Of a DNA stretch of 64,000 nt, positions 1-9,200 are shown piece by piece; the stretch's first letter is position 1, and every line of letters begins with the position of its first letter. The stretch is taken from contig CAIKVT010000013.1 in assembly GCA_903830945.1 (NCBI GenBank), positions 20,900 to 84,899 on the forward strand. The letters run 5' to 3'. The position numbers and the translations under genes were made by a program. A model generated the notes under the pieces. It made no database searches and was not told the DNA's origin. It saw only the letters and a list, made by a program, of their open reading frames with translations. This DNA comes from an uncultured Elusimicrobia bacterium (lineage in GTDB: Bacteria; Elusimicrobiota; Elusimicrobia; UBA1565; UBA9628).

Positions 1-23
1 TTTCAACTGAGTCAATGGAGAAT

Positions 24-869
24 ATGAACCGAATCAAAAACATAACCGTCCGCCGGATGGCCAAGGCCGAGATGGAATATGCCGAACAATGGTCCGACAA
101 GGAAGGCTGGAATCCCGGGCTCAACGATGTCGCCTGCTACCGAGAGCTGGACCCCAGCGGTTTTTTCCTGGCGGAAGCAGATGGGCTGCCCGCGGGATGC
201 ATCTTCTGCGTGAATTTCAGCGAGCAGGTGGGCCTCGTGGGCGTCCTGATCGTGAAGGCTGAATACAGGGGAGGCAAGGTCGGTAGGATGCTTTGTATAA
301 AGGCCATGGAACACATGAAGGGAAGGATCGTGGGCTTCGATGCCCTGGCTTCCAAAGCACACGGCTACAGCCTTTTCGGCTTCAAACCGGCCTACGAAAT
401 CATCCGCTATGAGATGACGGCGCGCGCGGCCGAGGTCGATATCAAAACCGTGGATCTCACTGAATATCCGTTCGCGAAATTCGCGGCCTATGACCGCCGT
501 TTTTTTCCAGCAGACCGCTCGACGCTGATGCGGTCATGGATAAAGCAAAAGCCATCGGGCTGCGCTCTTGGCGTCATAAAAAACGACGAGTTGGCAGGCT
601 ACGGGGTCATCCGACGGGCGTATCAAGGCTATCGGTTGGAGCCGATGTATGCCCAGGACAAAGAACTTGCCCAAGGACTGCTGCTCTCTCTGCTCTCAAA
701 AGTCGAGCCGGGCGCTCCCGTTTATATCAACATCCCCCTGGTCAACCAGGATGCCTGCGCGCTGGTCCAGGAATACGGCATGCGGCCCGCCATCGCCTTG
801 GTACGCATGTATAACCGCATCCCTAAAGAAGAAGATACTTTGCCGCAGACTTACAGCCATATGGGCTAG
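24..869 (+). CDS. GNAT family N-acetyltransferase (YitH-like two-domain type)
   Basis: A 281-residue cytoplasmic protein. The N-terminal ~130 residues look like a GNAT acetyl-CoA-dependent acyltransferase fold, with a VGVLIVKAEYRGGKVGRML stretch corresponding to the acetyl-CoA binding motif A, and FDALASKAHGYSLFGFKPAY corresponding to the C-terminal GNAT strand and helix. The remaining ~150 residues resemble the second domain of YitH-type acetyltransferases. The substrate cannot be told. The ATG at 24 follows GGAG at 17-20, although the spacing is short; an in-frame ATG at 15 lacks any ribosome binding site. The gene stands alone, with a gene fragment behind it. Assignment to GNAT is by motif and layout; the specific activity is unknown. 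Confidence 0.8.
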   Translation: MNRIKNITVRRMAKAEMEYAEQWSDKEGWNPGLNDVACYRELDPSGFFLAEADGLPAGCIFCVNFSEQVGLVGVLIVKAEYRGGKVGRMLCIKAMEHMKGRIVGFDALASKAHGYSLFGFKPAYEIIRYEMTARAAEVDIKTVDLTEYPFAKFAAYDRRFFPADRSTLMRSWIKQKPSGCALGVIKNDELAGYGVIRRAYQGYRLEPMYAQDKELAQGLLLSLLSKVEPGAPVYINIPLVNQDACALVQEYGMRPAIALVRMYNRIPKEEDTLPQTYSHMG

Positions 870-870
870 T

Positions 871-969
871 GGGATCCTATTCTTCGCAGCCGATGGCGAC
901 GCCCATCGCAACGGACTCTGGCGAAGCAATGGACCATCTGCAGGAGCATCCATCGTAAAAGATGTGAAT
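871..969 (+). pseudogene. Fragment of an ELWxxDGT-repeat (hyalin-like) protein
   Basis: Translated from 871, the DNA reads ILFFAADGDAHRNGLWRSNG and then PSAGASIVKDVN, which is the repeat unit (LFFAADDGxHGxELWRSDGTxAGTxxVKDIN) of large bacterial surface proteins. There is no start codon, only one unit is present, and the frame stops soon after at 1021. I read it as a decayed gene end lying between the acetyltransferase and aspartate kinase. A chance match is unlikely but possible because the piece is short. Confidence 0.5.
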
Positions 970-1062
970 CTCCGCAAAATATGGTTTCCGTCACTGGAAT
1001 TATGGAGAGCAGAACTTAGATAACACAGACCGCCATTTAGTAGAATCCTTCATCAGCACCCC

Positions 1063-2295
1063 ATGCGCATACTGGTCATGAAGTTCGGCGGGACCTCGGT
1101 CGCGGACCCCGAAAAGATCCAGCGCGCGGCCGACCGAGCCATCGCCACCCGCCGCCGCGGCCAGGCCGTGGTGGTGGTGGTCTCGGCCCCAGGAGAAATG
1201 ACCGACGAGCTCTTGACCCTGGCCCACCGCGTGGCGCCGGAGCCCGACGCCCGCGAGCTCGACCAGCTTCTGTCAACGGGCGAACAGGTGGGCATATCCC
1301 TTTTTGCCATGGCCTGCCGGGCCCGCGGCGTCCCTGCGGTGTCCTTGACCGGCGCGCAGGCCGGCATCGAGGCCGGCGGCGCCCACACGCGAGCCCAGAT
1401 CGTGCGCATACGGACCGGCAAACTCAAAGCTGAGCTGCGCGGCGGCCGCATCGTTGTCGTGGCCGGCTTCCAGGGCCTCAACCCGGAGCGCGACGTGGCC
1501 ACACTCGGCCGGGGAGGTTCGGATCTAACCGCTGTAGCCCTGGCCACAGCCCTGCGCACGGGAGAAGTCGAAATATACAGCGACGTCAAGGGCGTCTACA
1601 CTGCTGATCCGCGCCTGGTCTCCGAAGCCCGCAAGCTCGACACCATCACGGGTGAGGAAATGCTGGAGCTGGCCGGCGCCGGCGCTCAGGTGATGCAACC
1701 GCGCTCCATCGAGGTGGCTGAGCGCTTCGGCGTGTCCATCCATGTGCGCTCGGCCTTCCACCCGCAGCCGGGAACCTGGATCGTCCCCAAGGAGAAGACC
1801 ATGCTGGAGAAAGCCTTCGTCTCGGCTTTGGCCCTCGACAAGAGCGAGGTGCGCCTCAACGTGACCGACGTGCCGGACCGCCCAGGTGTGGCAGCCTCGG
1901 TCCTCTCGGCTCTGGCCGAGCGACACATCCCCGTGGATATGATCATCCAATCCGCGCCTTCACGCGAGGGGGTCAACGCGATCTCACTGATGACCCCGCG
2001 CAGTTTCGCGGCCAAGGCCAAGGAAGCTCTGGCCCCCCTGGCCCAGCGCCTGGGCGCAGCCGTGGACATCCGCGACGGCATGGCCAAGATCTCGGCCGTA
2101 GGCACGGGATTCAGGCACCACCCCGGGATTGCGGCAAAAATGTTCGAGGTCCTGGCCGCGTGCAAGATAAATATCCATATGATCGTAGCCTCGGACCTGC
2201 GCATCTCGACCGTGGTGGACGCGCAGCACGGGGAGACCGCTTTGCGCGCCCTGCACAAAGCCTACGGCCTGGCGCGCAAAAAAAACAGGGAATGA
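1063..2295 (+). CDS. lysC: Aspartate kinase
   Basis: Phosphorylates L-aspartate with ATP, the first step towards lysine, threonine, methionine and diaminopimelate. The 410 residues match a monofunctional aspartokinase: KFGGTSV near the N-terminus (residues ~6-12), GFQGLNPERDVATLGRGGSDLTA in the kinase core, and SDVKGVYTADPR near residue 170. The C-terminal ~150 residues form a pair of ACT domains (NVTDVPDRPGVAASVL, then KISAVGTGFRHHPGIAAKMF), which normally bind feedback inhibitors such as lysine or threonine. The ATG at 1063 gives the usual short N-terminus. A TAGAAT hexamer at 1041-1046 could be the -10 box. The stop overlaps the next start (ATGA), so the two genes are probably co-translated. 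Confidence 0.96.
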   Translation: MRILVMKFGGTSVADPEKIQRAADRAIATRRRGQAVVVVVSAPGEMTDELLTLAHRVAPEPDARELDQLLSTGEQVGISLFAMACRARGVPAVSLTGAQAGIEAGGAHTRAQIVRIRTGKLKAELRGGRIVVVAGFQGLNPERDVATLGRGGSDLTAVALATALRTGEVEIYSDVKGVYTADPRLVSEARKLDTITGEEMLELAGAGAQVMQPRSIEVAERFGVSIHVRSAFHPQPGTWIVPKEKTMLEKAFVSALALDKSEVRLNVTDVPDRPGVAASVLSALAERHIPVDMIIQSAPSREGVNAISLMTPRSFAAKAKEALAPLAQRLGAAVDIRDGMAKISAVGTGFRHHPGIAAKMFEVLAACKINIHMIVASDLRISTVVDAQHGETALRALHKAYGLARKKNRE

Positions 2296-2789
2296 ACCCT
2301 CCTCGCGGCGTCGAACCCAGCGAGGCCGCCGTGCCGCCGGCCATCAGTAAGTGCATAGGCTTGCGGTACTGCGTCCGCGCGCCCGCCCTCCTGCTCCTGG
2401 CCGGACTTCTGAACATCGCGCCCGCCGCCCGCGGAGAGTCATGGCAGCCCGAGATGCCGTCACAACCCTACGAGGGGCAGGGACCTTTCGTCACCTTGCC
2501 TGCCCGCATCTTCTCGGCTCCCGTCTATCAGACAGGCTTCCTGGCTGGGGCCTTATTATGTTTGCCCGCCTCGTTGGTCCAAGACGCACGCAGAAAAGGA
2601 GAAATCGCGCGCGAGCAGGAGGCCTCGGTGGTCTGCGGCAAGGATCTGGGCCTCGTCCTGGGCTGGCCGGTCTATGCCGCAGTCGGACTGCCATTCTTCC
2701 TGATCAAGCAGGCCTTCTGGGACGGTCCGCGCAAAGCCATCGCGGCCCTCAGCGGCGGGAAGAAGGCTCCGACCGGGCCCGTCGACTAA
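2292..2789 (+). CDS. Hypothetical envelope protein coupled to lysC
   Basis: A 165-residue protein of no family I recognise. It starts at an ATG overlapping the lysC stop codon (ATGA at 2292-2295). An arginine- and proline-containing N-terminal stretch of ~28 residues precedes a hydrophobic segment (APALLLLAGLLNIAPAARG) that looks like a signal peptide or membrane anchor. Two further hydrophobic stretches (FLAGALLCLPASLV and VLGWPVYAAVGLPFFLI) suggest a small inner-membrane protein. Coupling to lysC need not imply a functional link. It faces the HEAT-repeat gene, whose 3' end lies 15 bases away. Confidence 0.65.
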   Translation: MNPPRGVEPSEAAVPPAISKCIGLRYCVRAPALLLLAGLLNIAPAARGESWQPEMPSQPYEGQGPFVTLPARIFSAPVYQTGFLAGALLCLPASLVQDARRKGEIAREQEASVVCGKDLGLVLGWPVYAAVGLPFFLIKQAFWDGPRKAIAALSGGKKAPTGPVD

Positions 2790-2804
2790 TCCTGAGTCGG
2801 CACG

Positions 2805-3590
2805 CTAAAACCGGCGGGCATTGGCCGCGCCCAAAGCCCAGACCAGCGCCGCGCGCACGGTCTCATCGGTCTCCGAACGCAGCGCGCGTGCGAGAGGCTT
2901 GACCCCGCCCCGGTCTGTAACGCAGCCTAAGGCGATGGCGGAAGCCAGACGCACCTGAGGCTCGCGGTCCATGACGGAGCGGGCCAAAAAACTCCAGGCG
3001 CGCCGATCACCGATACGGCCCAGTGCCCGGGCCGCGGCCACGCGCACGGCAAGCGTCTCGTCCAAGCGCAGCAAGACCGCGCTCACGTAAGGGATAGCGG
3101 CGAAATTTCCGGCATAGCAGAAAGCCTCAATAGCCTCACAGCGCCCGCGCGGATCAGGGTCGCGGAGCGCGGCCAGAAACCGATCCAAAGCCGGGACGGA
3201 GGCGACGGCGTCACGCAAGTCCTCGCCGAGCCTCTCGACGTCCGCGACCGGATTCGGGGCCGACAAGGAAGCGGCTTGGGGCGCCGGCGCAGACCGCGGC
3301 GCCCGGCCGAGGCGCCGCCCCCGCAGCCGGATAGGTCTGGCGTTTATGACGATGCGGGGTTCATGAGCCGGGACGGCGTCGCGGACCTCCACGGGCTCGG
3401 GGCTAGAATGGTCGGGGAGGGGAGACAACGCGATGGGCGGGAGCTCCCCGGTGTTGAGCAAGAAAGAAAGATCCCTGCTGCTCCGTGTCGCCGGGACCTT
3501 AGCTGTGGATTGGACTCGCGCACCGCCTAACACGGCCTGCCCCATCTGAGGCTGGAAAAAAATAACGCCGAGAAGCCATACTTTGAGCAT
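2805..3590 (-). CDS. HEAT-repeat (PBS lyase-type) exported protein
   Basis: A 261-residue protein with a hydrophobic N-terminus (MLKVWLLGVIFFQPQMGQAV) that may act as a signal peptide, then a low-complexity Pro/Arg-rich linker. The last ~120 residues are built from helical HEAT repeats: AVRVAAARALGRIGD, QVRLASAIALGCVTD and TVRAALVWALGAAN share the A-A-x-A-L-G-x-[IV] pattern. Such repeats are protein-protein interaction scaffolds, so no enzymatic role is proposed. GAGGG at about 3597-3601 supports the start. It is convergent with the lysC pair. Confidence 0.7.
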   Translation of the reverse strand: MLKVWLLGVIFFQPQMGQAVLGGARVQSTAKVPATRSSRDLSFLLNTGELPPIALSPLPDHSSPEPVEVRDAVPAHEPRIVINARPIRLRGRRLGRAPRSAPAPQAASLSAPNPVADVERLGEDLRDAVASVPALDRFLAALRDPDPRGRCEAIEAFCYAGNFAAIPYVSAVLLRLDETLAVRVAAARALGRIGDRRAWSFLARSVMDREPQVRLASAIALGCVTDRGGVKPLARALRSETDETVRAALVWALGAANARRF

Positions 3591-3734
3591 GATTTAACCC
3601 TCGGCGAAGGGTCATTCATTATAGCAGCTTTCCGCAAAGTGTCAAGAGTTCGATTATACCCTTGCCCCGAAGTGCTCAGACGCCCTGGGCCTTTAGGCCT
3701 AGCCCACCTTAGGCCTCTCGACCCTTTACCAATA

Positions 3735-3750
3735 TAGGACTCAAGTCCTA
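3735..3750. promoter_or_regulatory. Inverted repeat upstream of the papain-like protease gene
   Basis: TAGGACTCAAGTCCTA is a perfect 7-bp inverted repeat with a 2-base centre. Just upstream are a TAGGCCTA palindrome (3694-3701) and a related TTAGGCCT (3709-3716). The cluster sits in the 225-base gap between the HEAT-repeat gene and the protease start, where an operator or a small hairpin would be expected. Its function is not known. Confidence 0.35.
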
Positions 3751-3815
3751 CAATGTCTCCGCATCAATCCGGGCCCGAACCAAAATTCAACCGACGCCGG
3801 ACAAGGATGAACCGA

Positions 3816-4838
3816 ATGAAACACCTCAAGACGCATCTTGTCGGATCATTGGCCTTTCTGCTGCTGGCCATCAGCCCGATCGCTTTCGCGCAAGGACCGG
3901 TCGTCTCGAAACTTGATTCAGAGATAGCCGACCTCAATTCCGCGATCCACAAAAAAGGCGCCAAATGGGCGGCGGCGGAGACCGCGCTTTCCAGGCTCTC
4001 GCCGGACGAACTAAAAAAGCGCGTCGGCACGAACGAACTGAAGATCAACGCCCAGCCGGTTCCCGAAGATGTGGGCAGCTACAGCAAGCCGCCCTCGAGC
4101 CTGGACTGGCGAAGCGACAACGGGAACTTCGTATCCGCGGTCAAGGACCAGAAGAAATGCGGATCTTGCTGGGCCTTTGCGATGACGGGGGGGCTGGAGT
4201 CGAACGTCCTCTTGACGCATGGCGCCTCCGGCGATGTGGACCTCTCGGAGCAGGTGATGATCTCCTGCAGTGGCGCGGGATCCTGCAACGGCGGCACTCT
4301 CGACGCCGACTTCCTCGCGTCCACCGGACTGCCTCCGGAAAAATATTACCCATATACAGCCACCGACGGAGACTGCTCCACGGCCAGCCCAAACTGGAAG
4401 AGATCGACCTATAAGATCGGGACCTGGGGCTCGGTCTCACAGAGGCTTTCTTCCATCAAGTCAGCCTTGGCCAAATACGGCCCTCTGCCGACCGCTTTCA
4501 TGGTGTATGAAGATTTCAAGCACTACAAGTCCGGCATCTACTCCTATGTCTCCGGCAAGAAGCTGGGCGGACACGCCGTCCTGCTCGTGGGCTACGACGA
4601 TAATGAGCAGTATTTCATCGTGAAGAACAGCTGGGGCACGGACTGGGGGGAAACTGGATTTTTTAGGATCGCCTATTCGGAGCTGCAGAGCAAATCCGAC
4701 TTCGGCATAATGACCATAGCCTATGAGACTGCTGATTCAAACAATTATTATTCCAATCTAGCCAAGAGCGGCATGGGGGAGTCTGGCGGGAAGAAGATCT
4801 CCCAAAAGATTGGGCCCTTGCTGGACCAGCGACCGTAA
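3816..4838 (+). CDS. Secreted papain-like cysteine peptidase (family C1)
   Basis: A 340-residue preproprotease. The start at 3816 is preferred because AAGGATG at 3803-3809 makes a ribosome binding site; upstream in-frame ATGs would place charged residues before the signal peptide (LVGSLAFLLLAISPIAFAQ, cut near residue 26). A ~65-residue propeptide is followed by the mature domain. The catalytic set is complete: oxyanion Gln112 and nucleophile Cys118 (DQKKCGSCWAF), His253 (GGHAVLLVGY) and Asn271 (VKNSWGTDWGETGFFRI). CSGAGSCNGG is the usual disulfide region. It should be active in the periplasm or outside the cell. C1 peptidases are much less common in bacteria than in eukaryotes. The chagasin-type inhibitor at 42.8-43.4 kb is a possible partner. 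Confidence 0.92.
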   Translation: MKHLKTHLVGSLAFLLLAISPIAFAQGPVVSKLDSEIADLNSAIHKKGAKWAAAETALSRLSPDELKKRVGTNELKINAQPVPEDVGSYSKPPSSLDWRSDNGNFVSAVKDQKKCGSCWAFAMTGGLESNVLLTHGASGDVDLSEQVMISCSGAGSCNGGTLDADFLASTGLPPEKYYPYTATDGDCSTASPNWKRSTYKIGTWGSVSQRLSSIKSALAKYGPLPTAFMVYEDFKHYKSGIYSYVSGKKLGGHAVLLVGYDDNEQYFIVKNSWGTDWGETGFFRIAYSELQSKSDFGIMTIAYETADSNNYYSNLAKSGMGESGGKKISQKIGPLLDQRP

Positions 4839-4854
4839 GGCCTCCGCCGAGATA

Positions 4855-4874
4855 TGCCGCATCGCACTGCGGCA
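4855..4874. terminator. Hairpin between convergent protease and glgC genes
   Basis: TGCCGCA-tcgcac-TGCGGCA forms a 7-bp stem with a 6-base loop in the 56-base gap between two convergent genes. It could act in both directions. There is no clear U-tract. Confidence 0.45.
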
Positions 4875-4894
4875 GACTGATAATAAGGTGCGGG

Positions 4895-6172
4895 TCAGCC
4901 TTGGATCACGTCGCCCTTGGCGATGACAACGATGCCGCCGGGGCTGACATAGAAGTGCTTGCGGTCTTCCTCGGGTTTGACTCCGATCTGGACCCCCTCG
5001 GGGATGCGGACATCCTTGTCGATGATGGCGCGCTTGATGACCGCGCGCCGACCGACATCGACGTTATCGAAGAGGATGGACTCCTCGACGCGGGCGTAGG
5101 AGTTGATGCGGCAGAAGGGCCCCACCACCGACCGGTGCACTCGGCCGCCGCTGAGGATTGTGCCGGGCGACACCACCGAATCCGTAGCCGTGCCCACGCG
5201 GCCGTCTGCGCCCTCCGAGAATACGAACTTGGGCGGCGGGGCCACGACCTGCGTTGTGTAGATGGGCCAATTGCGGTCATAGAGGTTGAAATCCGGGTCC
5301 ACGTTGACCAGATCCATATTGGCCGACCAATAGGCGTCGACGGTACCCACATCACGCCAGTACTTGGAGGCCTTCTTGTTCATGTCCACGAACTGGTAAG
5401 CCATGACCGGCCCGCCGCGCATCATGCGCCAAACGATGTCGCGGCCGATGTCGTGGGTGCTCTCCGGATCCGCGACGCTGGCCTCCAGGGCCTTGCGCAA
5501 AGCTGAGATGCGGAAGACATAGATGCCCATGGAGGCCAGACACTGCTCCGGGTTGCTGGGCAGCGGCTTGGGATCCGTAGGCTTCTCCTGGAAGCCGACG
5601 ACCTTGGAGGTGGTATCCACCTCAAAAATGCCGAAGGCCGCGGCCTGGGACTTGGGAACCTCGACGGCGCCGATGGTCATGTCCGCGCCTGTCTGCACGT
5701 GGAAGTCCAGCATGGGGCGATAGTCCATCTTATAGATGTGGTCGCCCGAGAGGACCAGCACGACCTCGGCGTCTTCCTGCTCGATGGTAACGAGGTTCTG
5801 GTAGAGGGCGTCGGCAGTGCCGCGGAAGGACTCCTCTCCCGCGCGGAACTGGGGCGCCAGCGACTCGACGTACTCGCCCAAAGTGGGCCGGCTGATGAAG
5901 CGCCAGCCCTCACGCAGGTGGCGGTTCAAAGATGCGGGCACGTATTGGGTGAAGACGAAAATTCGGCGCAGACCTGAGTTGATGCAGTTCGACAGGGTCA
6001 TGTCGATGATGCGGTAGATGCCTCCAAAAGGCACCGCGGGCTTGCAGCGCACCGCGGTCAGAGGCCCCAAGCGCTCGCCTTTGCCTCCGGCGAGGATGGC
6101 CACCAAGGTCCAGCGATTGTAGCTGCCGATCATGTGAATCGGACCGTAAAGTCCGGACCCATATGGTAGCAA
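4895..6172 (-). CDS. glgC: Glucose-1-phosphate adenylyltransferase (ADP-glucose pyrophosphorylase)
   Basis: Makes ADP-glucose from ATP and glucose-1-phosphate, the committed step of glycogen synthesis. The 425-residue protein has the nucleotidyltransferase signature LAGGKGERLGPLT, then KPAVPFGG, the SGDHIYKMDY metal/substrate loop, GIFEVD and GFQEKP, and YWRDVGTVDAYW. The C-terminal half is the left-handed beta-helix with hexapeptide repeats that carries allosteric sites in this family. The start is ambiguous: a TTG at 6172 has GAGG about 9 bases upstream, whereas an ATG at 6133 lacks a ribosome binding site. No other glycogen gene is nearby. Confidence 0.95.
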   Translation of the reverse strand: MLPYGSGLYGPIHMIGSYNRWTLVAILAGGKGERLGPLTAVRCKPAVPFGGIYRIIDMTLSNCINSGLRRIFVFTQYVPASLNRHLREGWRFISRPTLGEYVESLAPQFRAGEESFRGTADALYQNLVTIEQEDAEVVLVLSGDHIYKMDYRPMLDFHVQTGADMTIGAVEVPKSQAAAFGIFEVDTTSKVVGFQEKPTDPKPLPSNPEQCLASMGIYVFRISALRKALEASVADPESTHDIGRDIVWRMMRGGPVMAYQFVDMNKKASKYWRDVGTVDAYWSANMDLVNVDPDFNLYDRNWPIYTTQVVAPPPKFVFSEGADGRVGTATDSVVSPGTILSGGRVHRSVVGPFCRINSYARVEESILFDNVDVGRRAVIKRAIIDKDVRIPEGVQIGVKPEEDRKHFYVSPGGIVVIAKGDVIQG

Positions 6173-6285
6173 TTTTCCAAATCCTCATCGCTTAAGGAAC
6201 AAGCCCCCACCGGGGGGCGTCACAACCACAGCAGCCCGACTCAGATCAAATTTAGTATGGTGTCCACAGAACCACCGGAGGCCTC

Positions 6286-9200
6286 ATGAGACGATTTATC
6301 GTCCAAGTATTACTCGGCTCCATGCTCTCCCCCGCGTTTGCCCAAGCCCCCAAGACCCTCAAAGACTACGACGAGCGCTTCGACAAAGGCCTCTACCAGG
6401 AAGCGCTCAAAGGCTATGAGTCTTTACTCGATTCCGCGCAAGAGGATATCCGCCTCAAGGCCCTCTACCGCTCTGTCGAATGCGAGGCGCTCCTGTTCCG
6501 CTTCGGCGCGGCCGCGACGCGAGCTATGGCAAAAAAACTGCCCAAAGACCCGATCTGGCGCGGACGCTTCCTCATCCAAAAGGCGGAACTGGCGCGCGAG
6601 TTCCTCAAGCAGTACGGCACCACGGTACCACGGGATATGGAGGCCGGAACCAATGATCTCACCCGCCGCACTCCAGAGGAGTGGCACCAGGAGGCACAGT
6701 CCGCCTTCCTGCAGCTCTGGGATCTACGCGGCGATCTCGTCAAGACCCCCATCTCCGGCGAAGACTATTTCGTGGATCTCAAGGGCGCCGAAACCGACAT
6801 GGCCCCCACGCTCTGGGACTTCGCGGCCCTGCGCTGGACCGACTATCTCCTCACCGAGGCGCCGGAGGCGCCGCACCAGTCCGAGCAGAATCCCCCGGCG
6901 ACCTCCTTCATCCGCCCGGATTACCCTGAGGCCTTTTCACCCGGAGCCCCGCCAGCGGCCCAGGCCGCGGCCGTGATGGAAGCATCCTCCCGCCTGCCCA
7001 AGCAGGGACGAGGAGCCGCTTCCGAGGAGTGGCGGATCCGCCGCCTGCTCATCCCGTTCGAACATTCCGGACTCGTGTCGCCCGCCACTGATGATGAAGC
7101 CTCGGTCACAGCCGCGGTCTCGCTGCTCACGGGCTGGATGGACTCCTTCTCCGAACCGCCGGCCAAGGCCCAGGCCGGCCTGGAAGCCGCCCAGCTCCTC
7201 AACGCCCGCAACCGCTATGCGGACACCGTGCAGCTCTGCCGCAGGATAGAAAGAGTCTGGCCCCTCTCCCGAGCCGCGCGCCATTGCGCGAGACTGCGCG
7301 CCCAGATCGAACTGCCGGTGCTCAACCTCTTCGCGCGCTTCACCCCCCCGCCCGGCAAGGACGCCTTCACCGTGAACACGCGCAACCTCGACTCGGTCTA
7401 TTTCCGGCTCTACCGGCTCGACCCACGGGAGCTTCCGGCACGCACTCTCCGTCACGAACAGCAGGATTGGAGCGCTCTGCGCCATCCGGACCGCGAGCTC
7501 ATCGCGGCCTACATGAAGCGCAGCCCGGACTTCTCCTGGAGGGCCGCGGTGAGCACGCACGCAGCCTACGCATACGCGGACACCACGGTCTCGCCGCCCA
7601 CACTCGGCCCCGGCCTCTATCTCGCCCTAGCCGGCGGCGACGAGCGCTTCACGCCAAAAAACTCGCTCTTGTCCGTGGCCATCGTCAACGTGACCGAGCT
7701 CTTCCTCATCACGAGCGCGGGCGCCCAGGGCCCGGAGCGCGACTTCATCTTCGACCCGGCCGGCCCGACCCAACGCACGGCCCCGGCCCTGCATTTCTAT
7801 ACGATCGACGCGGTCAACGGCCAAGCCACGGCCGCTTCGCTCGACGCCTTCCGACGCGAGAACTGGAATCCCATCGAGCGCCTGTCTTTGGCCACGGACG
7901 GCTCAGGCATGACTCAAGCTCAAGCGACCGTGCCCCTGACCTACCCGACCAGCTACAGCGTCTCCTTCGACGCCCTGGCCCAGGCCGGCGCGTCCTATGC
8001 CTACGGCAGCAACCCTGTGTATTTCAGCCATTCCGTCCCGGCTCCCATCGAGGTTCATGTGGAGACGGATCGGCCCATCTACCGCCCCGGCCAACAGGTA
8101 CGCGCGAAGGTCACCGTGTTGCGCCGCATCCCCCGAGGCTACAAAGTCTATGACGGGGCCGCTCCGGTGTCCTTCACGGCCCGCGATGCCAACTACCAAG
8201 AGATTTTTAAAAGACAACTCAAGCTCAACGCACTGGGCAGCGCTTCCGTCGCCTTCACCATCCCCACGGGCCGGCTGCTGGGCGAATACCGTCTTGAGGC
8301 CGCGATTACAGACTTCCATAACGGTTTTTCGGGCAACGCCCAGCTCGCCGTAGAAGAGTACAAGCGCCCCGAGTTCGAAGTCACGGTAGCCGAGGCCACG
8401 GGCGCCTGGAAATATGGCCAGGCCGCGATGATCGCAGGCCAAGCCAAATACTACTTCGGAGGGCCGGTGCCCGATGCGCCGGTCTCCTTCCACATCTACC
8501 GGCAAGCATATCTCCCGTGGTTCTGCTGGTGGTGGCGCGGGTCCACCGCTCAACTGAACGGACGGACCGAGGTCTCTTCCGGCCAGGCCAAGACCGACGC
8601 CGCGGGCAGATTCTCCTTCCTCTTCACTCCCCAGCCTCAGGACGCCGCGCTTAAGGACCCCTGGCCGGCGACATTCCAGGTCGAGGCCGAATCCCACGAC
8701 GCGGGCGGACGCACCATCACCGCCTCGCGCTCTTTCCAGGCCGGCGCCAAGGCCTATCTCTTCGACATCTCGCCCGAGTCCGGCTTCTTGAGCGCGGGCA
8801 AGCCGGCCAAGGTGCCGGTGCGGCTCATGAACATCAATGGGGCCGCCGTGGCCGGGGCCGGCGAGTACTCCTTGTACCGTCTCTCGGGACGACCCCAGGA
8901 TGTAGAAAGCGGACACTATTGGGAAGGCCATTTCCCGGAGACGCCATCTCTGGAAACGATTTACAAGGATGTCCCCAATGGCGCCAAGGTGGCGGGCGGG
9001 AACCTCAAGTTCCTGGCCGACAAGCCCGCCGCGGCGACTCTGGGTGGCCTGGAAGACGGAGCCTACCGCTTCACCGTCCGTGCCCATGATCATTGGGGCG
9101 GCGCCAGCGAAGAATCCATCATCCTGCTCTGCGCGGCCCCCAAGGGCCGGCTGGCCTTGAGCCTGCCGGCCGTGGCCATCCCGGAGCATGCCTCCTACCT

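Noticed and set aside
8000..9200. Long minus-strand frames inside the alpha-2-macroglobulin gene
   Set aside because: They are typical antisense shadows in high-GC DNA, with Gly/Arg/Leu bias and no domain.
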